The notes beneath the pieces are model-generated. The model worked only from the letters and a program-made list of their open reading frames with translations, was not told the DNA's origin and made no database searches. Below, piece after piece: positions 31,501 to 42,329 of a stretch of 64,000 bases of DNA. The number at the start of each line of letters is the position of its first letter. Within the stretch, counting starts at the first letter, position 1. The position numbers and the translations under genes were made by a program. The stretch spans positions 62,001 to 126,000 of the forward strand of contig JBAOKB010000175.1 in assembly GCA_037044905.1 (NCBI GenBank), written 5' to 3'. This stretch comes from Hortaea werneckii (lineage: Eukaryota; Ascomycota; Dothideomycetes; Mycosphaerellales; Teratosphaeriaceae).

Positions 31501-33590
31501 GTGCGCCGAAGTCCATAAGCTTGGCGTACAATTGAGACTCGCGATTCTTCAACCGATGTGCTTCGTCGACAGCCATAAACTGCCATTTCAATTGTGAGAG
31601 GAAGGTGGCGTCTGCCAGAATATACTCGTAAGTCGTAAGCAAGACGTTGAACTTGACTTTCTTCGGGTTGTTGTTGACGAGCAATTCATATTCCCGAATC
31701 ACTTTGCGTGCCGCCTCGTTGCCGTTGTAGACAACGTAGTTCATGTCCGGCGTCCAGTTGTCAAAAGTATCTGCCCAGGCAGGCATAGTCGATAGAGGCA
31801 CCACAACAATGAATGGCCCCTGCTGACCACGCTCGTGCCTCAACCAATCCATGAAGGAGACTGTTTGAACAGTTTTGCCCAGACCCATTTCATCTGCCAG
31901 AATCACGTTATTGCCTTTGCACCAATGGTGAGCCAGGAAGTTCAATCCGTGAATTTGGAACTCGCGAAGCTCTCCACCCTTGATGTAATCAGGTTGCTGT
32001 CGGAAAGGCTTATAGTCGGATCGCGTATTCAGGTTGGCTTCCTTCTGATTCGTCACTGGAAGATTGCTCGTTCGGTTGAGGTACTTGTCAATCTCTGTCT
32101 GAGCAAGTTCACCAACCAGGTTCGCATCTTCCCAGGTACACGAATCGTAGTAAAGGCCTCTCCACTTGACGAAATATTGCGCTTCGCCATCCTCTTCGCG
32201 CATCCCGATGACACGTTCGACTTGCATGTAATCGTTCAGTGACTCAAGATACGCTTCGCGGTCCAGGTTCCACTTCTCGCGGTCCTCAATGGGGATGTCA
32301 GGGTCAAGAGTTACCTCTTGGTCGATCTTGACTATCTTGCGATAGTAGTTCTCTAACCGCCGGAAGCCTTTGTACGTGCTAAGAGTCGACCATGGTTCCC
32401 ATGTTGCATGATAGTGCGCCTGGCCTTGCCACTTGATCTGTAGAATACTTTGTCAATTCTAGACATAAAGACAACTCGTACTAGGGACACTTACGAAGAA
32501 CTCATAGTCTTGCTTATCGGGGCTCGTAGGATCTACACAGCTGTTAACACTCGACGCGTTCAGAAAGTCTGAAGAACATACCTGCGCCCTCCCTCAACCT
32601 GAAATTGAGCACCTGGTCGATGGCAGGGCTTTCGTCTTCGTACGTATAGTAATAGCTAGGCGTCGTCTCTTCCATGTCGTCTTCGCTGATGCCAAGATTG
32701 TCATCCTCATTGTAGTTTGTCACCTTCGCAGACCGTCTTGTCGAGAATCGGACTTCGCTCATATTGGGAGTATCACCCCCTGAGGCGGCAGCCTGTAGGG
32801 CACGTCGTTGCTTCTTGGCAAAGGCACGACCCTTCTGACCACCGTAGGTATCGTCTTCCTCGGATTCGGACTCGGGCGACGAAGGCTGTTCTAAGGATTC
32901 CTCACGCGCAGGTTCTATCAACCAAAGTTAGCAGGGTGTGAATGCGGGTCATGACCTGAGGGTCTGTGCGTACTTGACCTGCCGTTGGTGACTTTTCGCC
33001 GTTTCCGTCTGCTGCCGGTGTTCACGTCGTCTTCGTCTTCCTCATCGTCGTCAGAGGACTCCATCTATAGCCAGGTGTCAGCTCCGAGTGCGATATGTCC
33101 TAAAAAGGGGTGCACGTACCACTCGACGGGTAGGTCTCGCTCGTCCCTGTTGGCAACATGTAAGCGAATTGCGAAGAGAAGCGCGGTGCAGGGTACGTAC
33201 GCTGCGACGTAGGCCATACAGTTCCGGATTCTGCTTCATGTACTCTTCGTCGTCTACCTCCGGCTTCCGCTTCCCAGACCTCACATCTTCTTCCGATGAT
33301 GATGATGATGACCTGTCACGTTGCATCTCGTCTGCGGCCTCGTGCGCAGGCGACGCCATTTCGTAGTCTGCGTCTTCCTCGCCGGGCGCGTCTTCATCTT
33401 CATCGTCATCCATCTCGGAGGTAGCCATGTCGTGTATCGCATCATCGTCTGAATGCGCCTGTTGCGGTCCAGTTTGGGCGGGAGGAGCGTCATTGAGGTC
33501 TGAAAGATCGCTCTCGCTTCGCTGCGGTTGGGTCGACGGCTCCCGGGCATCGTCGACAGAATCGTCTACATGTCCATTCGGTACAGACAT
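28523..33590 (-). CDS. CHD1: Chromodomain helicase Chd1
   Basis: ATP-dependent nucleosome-spacing remodeller of the nucleus. Six exons on the minus strand: 33201-33590, 33120-33146, 32974-33064, 32582-32914, 32495-32532 and 28523-32437. They join to 4794 nt, 1597 aa. The N-terminus is acidic and serine-rich. Two chromodomains follow (FIKWQGQAHYHATWEPW and YFVKWRGLYYDSCTWE). The SNF2 motor shows ADEMGLGKT (Walker A), DEAHRLKN (Walker B), LLITGTPMQN and the C-terminal RAGGLGINL and MARAHRIGQKNPV. A SANT-SLIDE region then leads to a CHCT domain with IRFILDPIAAQLIKVNGA. The protein ends in a charged Lys/Glu/Ser tail. The second exon is only 27 nt. The donor of the third exon is placed at tcaa|gtacgc because the nearer gt gives a stop. 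The frame is intact. Diverges from RLI1. Confidence 0.95.
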
Positions 33591-34550
33591 GTCGGTTATT
33601 GGGTGTGAGGAGGTGGGGAGGAGTACCGGGCCAGCTACAGGATGAAGATGTCAGCACTGTATCTCGACTTCCACTGATCGCAGCAGTCTCAGATTTTGCG
33701 CACGCCTACAACGAGCATACGCGACCGGTTTCCCCACTCAAACGAGGCCGATTGAGGTCCAGAAACAGGGTAGCGAAAGTCCGACCGTGAAATGAGACCC
33801 CCGGGCGGATGATGGGCGAGGGGACTGCAGACAGCTCCGGCGGCTCCGGCGGCTCCAGCAACGTTGCGTATCGTTCTACGGCGCCCATATACCCTAGAGT
33901 AGCTGCGATTGGTCTTCCGGAGCGGGCATGAGATGAACGGCGATGGAATATAATACGTCTCGAGGGTCGTGATGGCAGACGGGACGGCGGCAGTCGAACG
34001 CGTTTTTGCAGGGCCAAGCGAGGAAATCAAATAAATTGGATAGCGAAGGTCGACTTACACGCCATGTCACATCTGCGCCCGGTCAGAACAAGAGTCGGAT
34101 CGGGGGTGGGATGGTTGAAGCAGTTGGTCTTGGGTGGACGAGTCTGAAGATGGATGCAGCCCACAGCCAGCAGGCAGGTAGGCACGGGCAGTACTTCGCA
34201 GTAAGGTCCGCCAGCAGCAGATCCGCGGCCGGGCTTGGCGCTTTCTGCCCACCTGCACGCTCTCACGCTTTGGCCTGGCGCACCCCACCCACCAATCGCC
34301 GGCTGCCCTCACTTTGCTGACTGGCCCTCCATGGTGGGGTTCTGCTGTTTTTTGAACAACCGCGTATACCCAATATAAATCCTCTATACCGCTCCCCGGT
34401 CACCCATACCTGCTCGTTCACCTTCGGTCTCTGGCGACGACAACGAGCCACGGCCGCCGCGTGATTGTATTCTGATCTATCCAAGCACACCATCTCCAAA
34501 TCGTATTGTCCTCTCCCCCCATCGCCTGAGACCCGAGGACAATCGCAATC
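33591..34550. promoter_or_regulatory. Divergent promoter region, CHD1 / RLI1
   Basis: About 960 bp between divergent starts. A TATAAAT sequence at 34374-34380 lies 171 bp before the RLI1 ATG. GC-rich repeats of ggctccggc occur near 33834-33852. Short frames on both strands have no recognisable domain. Confidence 0.5.
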
Positions 34551-36499
34551 ATGGGCGACAAATTGACTCGGTGAGTCAAGCCTGCACCCACGAATGCGAT
34601 GCGCAACGATGGACGACGATCCAACTAACCCTCCCGCAGTATCGCCATCGTCAACAGCGACAAGTGCAAGCCGAAGAAATGCAGACAGGAATGCAAGAAG
34701 TCGTGCCCCGTCGTCCGCACGGGTAAGCTCTGTATCGAAGTCGACCCCAACAGCAAGATCGCCTTCATTTCCGAGCGGCTATGTATCGGGTGCGGTATCT
34801 GTCCCAAGAAGTGCCCCTTCGACGCCATCAACATCATCAACTTGCCCACCAACCTCGAGACGCAGGTCTCGCACCGATACAGCGCCAACAGTTTCAAGCT
34901 GCACCGTCTGCCTATGCCAAGAGCCGGCCAGGTGTTGGGTTTGGTGGGGACAAACGGTATTGGCAAGAGTACAGCGTTGAAGGTGTTGGCGGGCAAGCTG
35001 AAGCCCAACTTGGGCCGCTACGAGAACCCACCGGACTGGGAGGAGATCCTGAAGTACTACAGAGGGTCTGATCTACAGAGTAAGGGAGACGAAGAACATC
35101 GCGGAAAAGGAAGAGAAAGACTGACGGAGGAACAGACTACTTCACCAAGATTCTCGAAGACGATCTCAAGGCCGTCACCAAGCCCCAGTACGTCGATCAG
35201 ATCCCGAAAGCCATCAAGGGGGTCGAGAACCGGACGGTGGGCTTCCAGATGGAGCAACGTTCCCAAGTCGATGAGGCTCGCCTCAACGAGATCGCCGACG
35301 TACTGGAGCTCAAGCAGGTCTGGAACCGCGACATCGACCTCCTGTCCGGAGGTGAGCTGCAACGTTTCGCTATCGGTATGGTCTGCATCCAAAAGGCCGA
35401 TGTCTACATGTTCGACGAGCCGTCCTCCTTCTTGGATGTCAAGCAGCGTCTGGCAGCTGGTCGGATGATCCGCAGTCTGCTGCGCCCTGACTGCTATGTC
35501 ATTGTCGTCGAGCACGACTTGTCTATCCTGGACTACCTGTCAGACTACGTCTGCGTCTTGTACGGTAAGCCCGCCGTCTATGGTGTGGTAACCGCTCCCT
35601 TCTCTGTACGTGAAGGTATCAACATTTTCCTGGATGGTCACGTCCCGACCGAGAACTTGCGCTTCCGTGACGAGAGCTTGCAGTTCCGTGTCGGTGAGGT
35701 AGGCGAGGAATTCCTCATCGACAAGTCCCGTGGTTTCGGCTACCCCCAGATGTCCAAGACGCTCGGCACGTTCCAGCTAGACATTGAGCCTGGCGCGTTC
35801 ACGGACTCTGAGATTCTTGTCATGATGGGTGAGAACGGTACAGGTAAGACGACATTCTGTAAAATGCTCGCTGGTGCCGAGAAGCCGGACGGCGACCAGA
35901 AGGTCCCGCAGATGCATATTTCGATGAAGCCGCAGAAGATCACACCAAAGTTCCAGGGTACCGTTCGTCAGCTCTTCTTCAAGAAGATCAAGGCCGCCTT
36001 CATCTCGCCTCAATTTCAGACGGACGTCTACAAGCCACTGAAGATCGACGACTTCATCGACCAGGAAGTCCAGAACCTTTCTGGTGGTGAGCTGCAGCGT
36101 GTTGCCATCGTCCTGGCCCTGGGTATGCCAGCAGACATCTATGTCATCGACGAGCCGTCTGCCTACCTGGACTCCGAGCAGCGTATCATCGCCGCCCGTG
36201 TGATCAAGCGTTTCATCATGCACGCTAAGAAGACCGCCTTCGTCGTCGAGCACGACTTTATCATGGCCACCTACCTTGCCGACCGTGTCATCGTCTTCGA
36301 CGGTCAGCCCTCCAAGAAGGCTCACGCCAACCCGCCTGAGGCTCTGGTCACTGGCTGCAACCGCTTCCTGAAGAGCCTGGACGTCACCTTCCGCCGCGAC
36401 CCCAACACGTACCGTCCGCGTATCAACAAGCAGTTCAGTCAGCTGGACGCCGAGCAGAAGGCTGCCGGGCAGCACTTCTTCCTGGAGGAAGAGTCTTGA
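34551..36499 (+). CDS. RLI1: ABCE1/Rli1 ribosome-recycling ATPase
   Basis: Essential iron-sulfur ABC protein that splits ribosomes after termination and helps initiation and ribosome export. Exons 34551-34570, 34640-35079 and 35136-36499 join to 1824 nt, 607 aa, matching the family. The N-terminus carries two ferredoxin-type cysteine clusters (KPKKCRQECKKSCPVV and CIGCGICPKKCPF). The first ABC domain has GTNGIGKST, LSGGELQRFA and YMFDEPSSFLD. The second has GENGTGKTT, NLSGGELQRVA and YVIDEPSAYLD, then a hinge region with VEHDFIMATYLADRVIVF. The first exon is tiny (20 nt), and the introns begin gtgagt and gtaagg. The frame is intact and codons are strongly biased. Head to head with CHD1. Confidence 0.97.
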
Positions 36500-37612
36500 A
36501 AGGCGTTATAGAGGGCTTTATCAAACATGCCTCGGCCACGATGGCTAGAGGCCACTGGTGCCGCAAGGGTGACAAGCGACGCCGCGCCGTGAAGAGCGGC
36601 GCCGATGAGCTGCTCGAGGAGGAGGGAGACGAGGAGGACGACGATGAGGAAGAGATTCTTACCGAAGAGAAGAAAGAGTCCCGCATTGTCCGTCTTCGTG
36701 AGCCTGGAGCCTGACCTCCTTCTGCAAACGTGATCACGATGTGACGGGCGATGATTAATGAGCTGCGAGTAGTCAGGCGACTTATGCTGCAAAGCACTCG
36801 CGACTATAAGTAGGAACCAAAAGCAAATTTGCTTACCAGATTGCGATTTAAAACGTCGACGTAAGAACGCGCGACGGGAAAGGTAAAGGGAGGGAAAAGC
36901 TACGGTCAGAGCGGATCGTTTCTGAATAGGAAAAAAAAAAAAAAAAATCACTTCACAGCGCATGCGAAGAAACATACCAACAAGCCATTCATTTAGCAAG
37001 CAATCACTTCCTTATGATCAGCTTCCTTGTCAGTCTTTTCCTTTTTCATGCTCACGATATGTTGCTGCTAATCGCTTTAGTGATACAATCGATTTTAGGT
37101 CCTTATTGCTAATGACAACGTACGCCGTGAGAACCATTTTTCCCTATTGCCACGAGCTACCGATGCAGTAGCGCTGAGCATGGAAAAGCCTGCCACTACA
37201 GCACTAAAGCTCGTGCATGACGGCTTTTCTAGTAGAGCTTGCAAGTCGTTCGAGAAGCAAGGAGTAGACCTGCTTTGCGGGTGCCTTTTAGCCGCCTTGG
37301 AATTTTTGCTGAGATGATGAAGACGGAGAGACTCTACTGCCCTCTTACCCATGTCGGCTTGGGGAAATTTCCCACAATCATCACTCCAAACTAGAACCTC
37401 CGCGGAATTTTTCCTCCGTAAACAATTTGACTGCACTTTCTTTAGCGAAATGTCCGGACTTCTCACCAATACTCCTCTTCAGAATGATATAGTTGCTCTT
37501 TGCCTGAAAAGAGTTCGGCCTGATCCACGCTGCAGATCTGGATGTTCCGGGCTTCCTTCGAAGCTTGCGACGTGCTCGTAGTGTTTCACAGCTCTTGTCG
37601 AGTAGAAACATC
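36500..37612. other. Intergenic, convergent RLI1 / PRP40
   Basis: About 1.1 kb between convergent stops. A 17-nt adenine run is at 36931-36947. A 72-codon plus-strand frame at 36496-36714 encodes a basic start and a very acidic stretch (EEEGDEEDDDEEEI). It overlaps the RLI1 stop by 4 nt and is more likely 3' UTR than a gene. Confidence 0.45.
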
Positions 37613-39960
37613 CTAGACCTCTTCAATCTCACCCTCCTCACTGCCCGACTGCAACGCTGGTGGCTCCTCCTTAAGCAAGTGTTCGGCTTCGGCATCGCGT
37701 TTCGAACGCTAAAAGCAGTGTTAGTATGGCACTCACTACGACGGGACAGCTGCGCAATTATGGCAAGACTTACCTTCTTATCCCGAGCCGTAGCGTTGCT
37801 GGTCTCGCTCTCCCTCCTCTTCCTCACCGATCCAGGACGTGAACCGACAGCGTCCTCATCACCGTAATCCAGCGTGCGACCCTTGTCGCGCGGATCAGCG
37901 CGGGAGACGTAGTTGCGCTCCCTTTCCATCTCGCGCTCCCTGCGTTCACGGTCGTAGATACTCTCGGCGCGGTCCAGCCTTCTGCGATCGTCATATGCGC
38001 GGTCATCCCGACGGTCACGAGGGGGTGGCGTGAGGCCGAAGCTCGCCTTACGATATGATCGCTCCCGGGCCTCCTGAGCTCGGCGGCGATCAGCTTCGTA
38101 AGCGTCGATTTCAGGGGTGCGGGTGCGATGTCTGCGGTCGCGGTCATCGCGTTCGCGGCGTGAACCATTCCTCGCATCCCGTTCGGCTCTTCTAGCCCTC
38201 TCCCGCTCCATGTCTTCTTCTTTCTCCTTAAGTCTCTTCATGTGCTTCTCGAATGCGCTCTTCCTGGCTTCCTCATCCTCCACGTCGGCAAACTCGGGCT
38301 CTCGCTCGATCCTCACTCGTACCTCCTCCCATGTGTCTCCGAGTCTGACGGGCGGTTCAAGGTGCTTGATGGCACTCCTCAGCGCATCGACCGCCTTGCG
38401 CTGTGCGCGCTCAGCGTGCGCCTTGTCATCTTCAGCTCTTCGGATCACCTTCTCCATCAGGCGATCGAAGATGAGCTGCATCTCGTCACTCGTTACGTTG
38501 TTCATGCGCGGGTCGTTACCAACAATAGCCACGAAGTCCTGAACAGTGTGTGAAGTCTTCATCTCCCAGCGCTGCTCCTCCAGCACATCAAGGGCTGTGT
38601 TGCGTTTTGTACGCAGCTTGCGCTCCTCATCCTCAACAACATCCCAGAACATGTCGAGAGGACCGGAGCCAGGGTTACCAAGGAGGGCCTGGTATCGTTC
38701 GTCATCCTTAATAAGCGGATGAAAGTCCTTCCACTTAGTGCCAGCCTTAATGTGGCCTTCGTTCAAGTGCTGAGCAAGCATGGCTCTGTAGGCCTCGCGT
38801 ATCTTTCGCTCACGCCGAGTATGAAGACGCCTGTCTTTCTGTTTCGATTCGTGACGCGCACGATCGAGGTCTCGCATGTGACTGTCGAAGGCGGAGAGTA
38901 GGTCGACAGTGTTGAGGGAGCGAAAGAGTTCGTTGGACGCGAATCGGTCGTTCTTCGTAATTGCCTCTTGCGCCTCACTCCACTTTATGTCCGCATCCAC
39001 GATCATCGCCTGCAGGAGCCCTTGAAGTTCCTGCATAGCCACTATGTGCTTCTCCCTTTCCTCCTCCGCGTGCCTACGCTTGAGCTCGACGATGTACTCT
39101 TCGAAGAGGCTTCTGCGCTCGTCCTCGTCGCCGGCTTGCTTGAAAACCGCCTCTCGCTCAATCATGGGCCGTGCAGTCTTCCAACGCGTGTACTGCTTAA
39201 TTTCATCATGAGTCTTCAGCATCTGCCTGAATTCCTCCCGCAGTCTCTCGCGTCTCTCTTTCTCTTTGCCCTTCTCCTGCGCACGGACTTCGAGGCAGTA
39301 TTTCTCAAACGCCTGGCGTCTCTCCTTCGGATCTTTAAGCGCACGGTATTCCTTGTCCTTGATCACCAATCGCAGAGCATCCTCCCACGCCGTATCAGGG
39401 GTAACATTGTTCCTCTTCAACAACTTGAAAAACGCGTCCTCTGCCTGCTCTGGGTTGGAATATTCCGGCTCGTCAGCTTTGGCCGGCATCGGTCCGCGGA
39501 ATCCTGAGTTCTCCTGGGACCTTTCCCAGGGCGTCCCTCCGCCGCCACGCCTGTCGTCGAAGCTCGGCTTCTGAGGCAGGCTGTGGTCTCTGTCATCCCT
39601 TCTGCCCATGCGCCTGTCGCGAGGCGGCGCGTCAAAGTCATCTCCTCCGCCAAAGCCAGGTCTGCTTCCCGCGACAAATGATGGGCCAGTCGGAGCCGTG
39701 TTCTGCTGCTGTTTTAGGAAGGCCTCTGGCGGCTCCCAGCGGGTTTCCTTCGTGATCGCATTGTAGTAATATGATTTGCCGCCATTGGCCTTAGCTTCTC
39801 GCCATGAAGCGTCGATGGTTGCTGGATCGGCGGACGGGGTAGCGGGGGTCGCCGGGACAGAGTCGAAATCCTCTGGCTTGTCCCATCGGGTCTGTTTGGT
39901 CTGGGTATTCCAGTAGTAGACGCGGCCGTCGCCAGCCTTAGCCTCTTGCCAGACACTCAT
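37613..39960 (-). CDS. PRP40: U1 snRNP splicing factor Prp40
   Basis: Spliceosomal scaffold that bridges the 5' splice site and branch-point factors. Exons on the minus strand are 37774-39960 and 37613-37708, joining to 2283 nt, 760 aa. Two WW domains lie at about residues 3-32 (WQEAKAGDGRVYYWN...TRWDKPEDF) and 49-78 (WREAKANGGKSYYYN...TRWEPPEAF). A Pro/Gly/Arg-rich linker follows, then several FF domains (AEDAFFKLLKRNNV; FRSLNTVDLLSAFDSHM; DEMQLIFDRLMEKV). The C-terminal tail is rich in Arg-Asp-Glu repeats. The intron (gtaagt...ttttag) falls in that tail and exon 2 ends GEIEEV. The ATG at 39960 was chosen because WW1 begins at once; the frame stays open upstream but is not conserved-looking. 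Divergent from LSM8 across 343 bp. Confidence 0.95.
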
Positions 39961-40303
39961 GGTTTCAGCAAGATGGTGATGAGGCTGGATATGAAGCGAT
40001 GGCGACTTGGCGACAGAGACGCCGCAGTGAACGCAAGGACTGAGGTGGTCGGTACAAGAAGCTGTCGAAGTTGTCTTGAAAGATTCCGGAGCTTTGCTGC
40101 GCACTGACTCGGGCAGGGCTCGCTGGGGGCTTGGCGTTCTGAAGCTTTGGATCGCGACCAAAGAGAAACAAGTACTTTCACATGTGAACAATCCAAACTC
40201 TTGCGCTGCCTTTCACTTGCTACAATAGCAATCTGTAATCCGACTTGCATCTTCTCCCCACAGCTCAACGGGCAGCAGGACACTCCTGTAGTCTGAGAGA
40301 ATC
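39961..40303. promoter_or_regulatory. Bidirectional promoter region, PRP40 / LSM8
   Basis: A 343-bp gap between divergent starts of two spliceosomal genes. It is short enough for a shared promoter. No TATA box is obvious. Confidence 0.55.
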
Positions 40304-40678
40304 ATGTCGCTCAATGCCTATATGAACAGTAAGCCTGCCCCCTCCACAGCTCTGACATGAAGCTGGCTTACAGTCCTGTCACAGTACTGACATGTCGAAA
40401 CTGTAGAGAAGGTGTGCATCATCACGGTCGACGGACGCACACTTACTGGCACCCTGGTGTCATGTGATCAAGTTACCAATCTCGTCATGAAAGACACCGT
40501 AGAGAGGATTATCCGACCCGCCGACGATGAAGAAGCGAGCATGGAGCAACCGCATGGCTTATATCTGGTCAGAGGAGACAATGTGGTAGTCTGTGGGCTA
40601 GTCGACGAGGAGCTTGACAACAGCATTGACTGGACGAAGGTACGAGGCGAGGTAATCGGGAGCACAAAGCACGTATGA
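40304..40678 (+). CDS. LSM8: U6 snRNA-associated Sm-like protein Lsm8
   Basis: Sm-fold protein that defines the nuclear Lsm2-8 ring on the U6 snRNA 3' end. Exons 40304-40328 and 40407-40678 join to 297 nt, 98 aa. The first exon encodes only MSLNAYMN plus one base. The Sm1 motif is VCIITVDGRTLTGTLVSCDQVTNLVM, and the Sm2 motif is GLYLVRGDNVVVCGLVDEELD, with the characteristic VRG and GLVDE of Lsm8. The intron (gtaagc...ctgtag) has a ctgacat branch-point-like element near its end. The frame is intact. Its head-to-head neighbour is the U1 factor PRP40. Confidence 0.94.
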
Positions 40679-41234
40679 GCAGCGAGCAGGATAAGCAAAG
40701 CGAAAACAGAATAGAAGGAGGCCGCATGGTGTACCCTCGGTGCCCGTCGGATCAAGAATGGCGAGAAAGCCGAGACGACAGGATTTTGCCAATACCTACT
40801 GGCCGACGGTAACCCGCAATGCGGCTTAAAGGACCCATGCGCAGCACAGTGGAAACGGACAACAGCGTGAAGCCCGTCTCGCGCATCCGTACCAAAGCCT
40901 GCTGTAAGCCTAGCCTGCTGGCATCAACTATGGACATTCTCAACTCCCAGGTACCAACAGATGATGGCTATCTACATGATCGCCTCCTTGGGGAGATTGC
41001 ACTTCCAGATTAGGTCAGAGAGACGAGAAAGACTCCAATGTTGCGTGAGTCGCCCGGAGCGCCAGACACTGGGTCGTTGCCTTGTCAAGCGCATCGATAT
41101 AGCTTCGCGGGCTGAAAATTACCATGGGGCTTTTTGATAGCAGGCGACATCTACAGAACGATTACGGACCAAATTTGCATGTGGCGTGCATTCTACATTA
41201 TAAGTACAGTCTCATAGAAAATCCACAACGCAAC
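40679..41234. other. Intergenic, convergent LSM8 / GliT-like
   Basis: About 555 bp between convergent stops. I see nothing beyond small frames without domains. Confidence 0.4.
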
Positions 41235-42329
41235 CTAGTGTGTCCATTCGCCACCGTCTTTCTCTCGACCCTGGGCCACTTCAGTAATCTTGTCATTCGG
41301 CTCATTTGCTTCCCCATCGACATCCTTTGCTGATATCTCTTGCTCTTCTGCTACCAACTGCATGTTGACACCGACTCCGGCCATAGTTCCGTGAAACATT
41401 GCAGTAGTAACCTGCTTGAACGGCGTTCCTGCATCTCCCGCGACAAAGACTCCTTTGATATTGGACTCTCCAAACGGCTCGTCACGCCTCAGCATCTCGT
41501 CATCGAACGTGGCATCTCTCTGGATCTCAAGTTCCAAGTCTCTGGCGATATGAGCGGCATTTAGCTCCGTAGGTGGTTTGTCGAGAAGAAAGCCGATGTG
41601 TGCTGGCTCCTTCCCATCGACGAAGTGGATCTCCATACCTTCTCCATTGGGAAGGTGCTGGAACCTCTCCACCTTCCTCTCATCCACAACAGCACCTTTC
41701 GCTTTGGCTATACTCAGCGCTTTGCGTCTCGCATCATCATTCATCTCGAGTTTCCCGTTTGCGAAGATGGTAACTTGAGGGCATCCCATGTGGAAGAGCA
41801 TACTAATACCGTGGAGTGTCATTGGCCCGCTGAACCCCAACACGCCGGCAGGGATATGTGCGCGTTCTAGCCCATCGCAGAATAGACACTGTGTTATATC
41901 CCTGCCCCAGCACTCACGATAACCTGGTATGGTTGTACGAAGGAGATCGCGAACCCCTGTGGCGAGGATCAGCCGTCGTCCGCGCCATGTCTCGCCCTCA
42001 GAGTCCACTACCTGGAAGCCATTCCCTCCGGCGGATTTGGTGGCAGAGTTAACAGCACAATCAATGAATTTTGTTGTGCCGTAGGCATCTATCTCGTCCC
42101 GACCAGCTTGCCGTATCACGGCTGGTGGCGTGTTATCACGGCTCAGGATGGTGTGTGCTCGGTGGGATGAATCGTTCCGGAATTCTGGCGTCGAGAAGAC
42201 TGCTGCTGTCCTGTTGACACGGCAGAGGGAGATGGCAGCGGATAGGCCGGCCGGCCCAGCACCGAGGATCAGTGCATCGAAGAGATGACTGGGCTCAAGC
42301 TTGACCTTGGAATTGTGTACTGGAGGCAT
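41235..42329 (-). CDS. GliT-like FAD dithiol oxidase / thioredoxin-reductase fold
   Basis: FAD-dependent disulfide oxidoreductase with the two-domain thioredoxin reductase fold. It is most like fungal dithiol oxidases of the GliT/HlmI group, which close disulfide bridges in secondary metabolites. Visible motifs are ALILGAGPAGLSAA for FAD at about residues 18-31, the redox pair CLFC in QCLFCDGLE, a nucleotide-domain loop VLGFSGPMTLH lacking a full GxGxxA NADPH motif, and the C-terminal GVFVAGDAGTPFKQVTTAMFHGTMAG. A single exon of 364 aa with the frame intact. No non-ribosomal peptide synthetase or other gliotoxin-type genes are near, so its substrate is open; it may instead protect against thiols. 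The short C-terminal tail is acidic. Confidence 0.82.
   Translation of the reverse strand: MPPVHNSKVKLEPSHLFDALILGAGPAGLSAAISLCRVNRTAAVFSTPEFRNDSSHRAHTILSRDNTPPAVIRQAGRDEIDAYGTTKFIDCAVNSATKSAGGNGFQVVDSEGETWRGRRLILATGVRDLLRTTIPGYRECWGRDITQCLFCDGLERAHIPAGVLGFSGPMTLHGISMLFHMGCPQVTIFANGKLEMNDDARRKALSIAKAKGAVVDERKVERFQHLPNGEGMEIHFVDGKEPAHIGFLLDKPPTELNAAHIARDLELEIQRDATFDDEMLRRDEPFGESNIKGVFVAGDAGTPFKQVTTAMFHGTMAGVGVNMQLVAEEQEISAKDVDGEANEPNDKITEVAQGREKDGGEWTH

Noticed and set aside
35777..36475. 232-codon antisense frame in RLI1
   Set aside because: A shadow of codon bias opposite the second ABC domain.
36496..36714. Acidic 72-codon frame after RLI1
   Set aside because: Overlaps the RLI1 stop and probably is 3' UTR; no family match.
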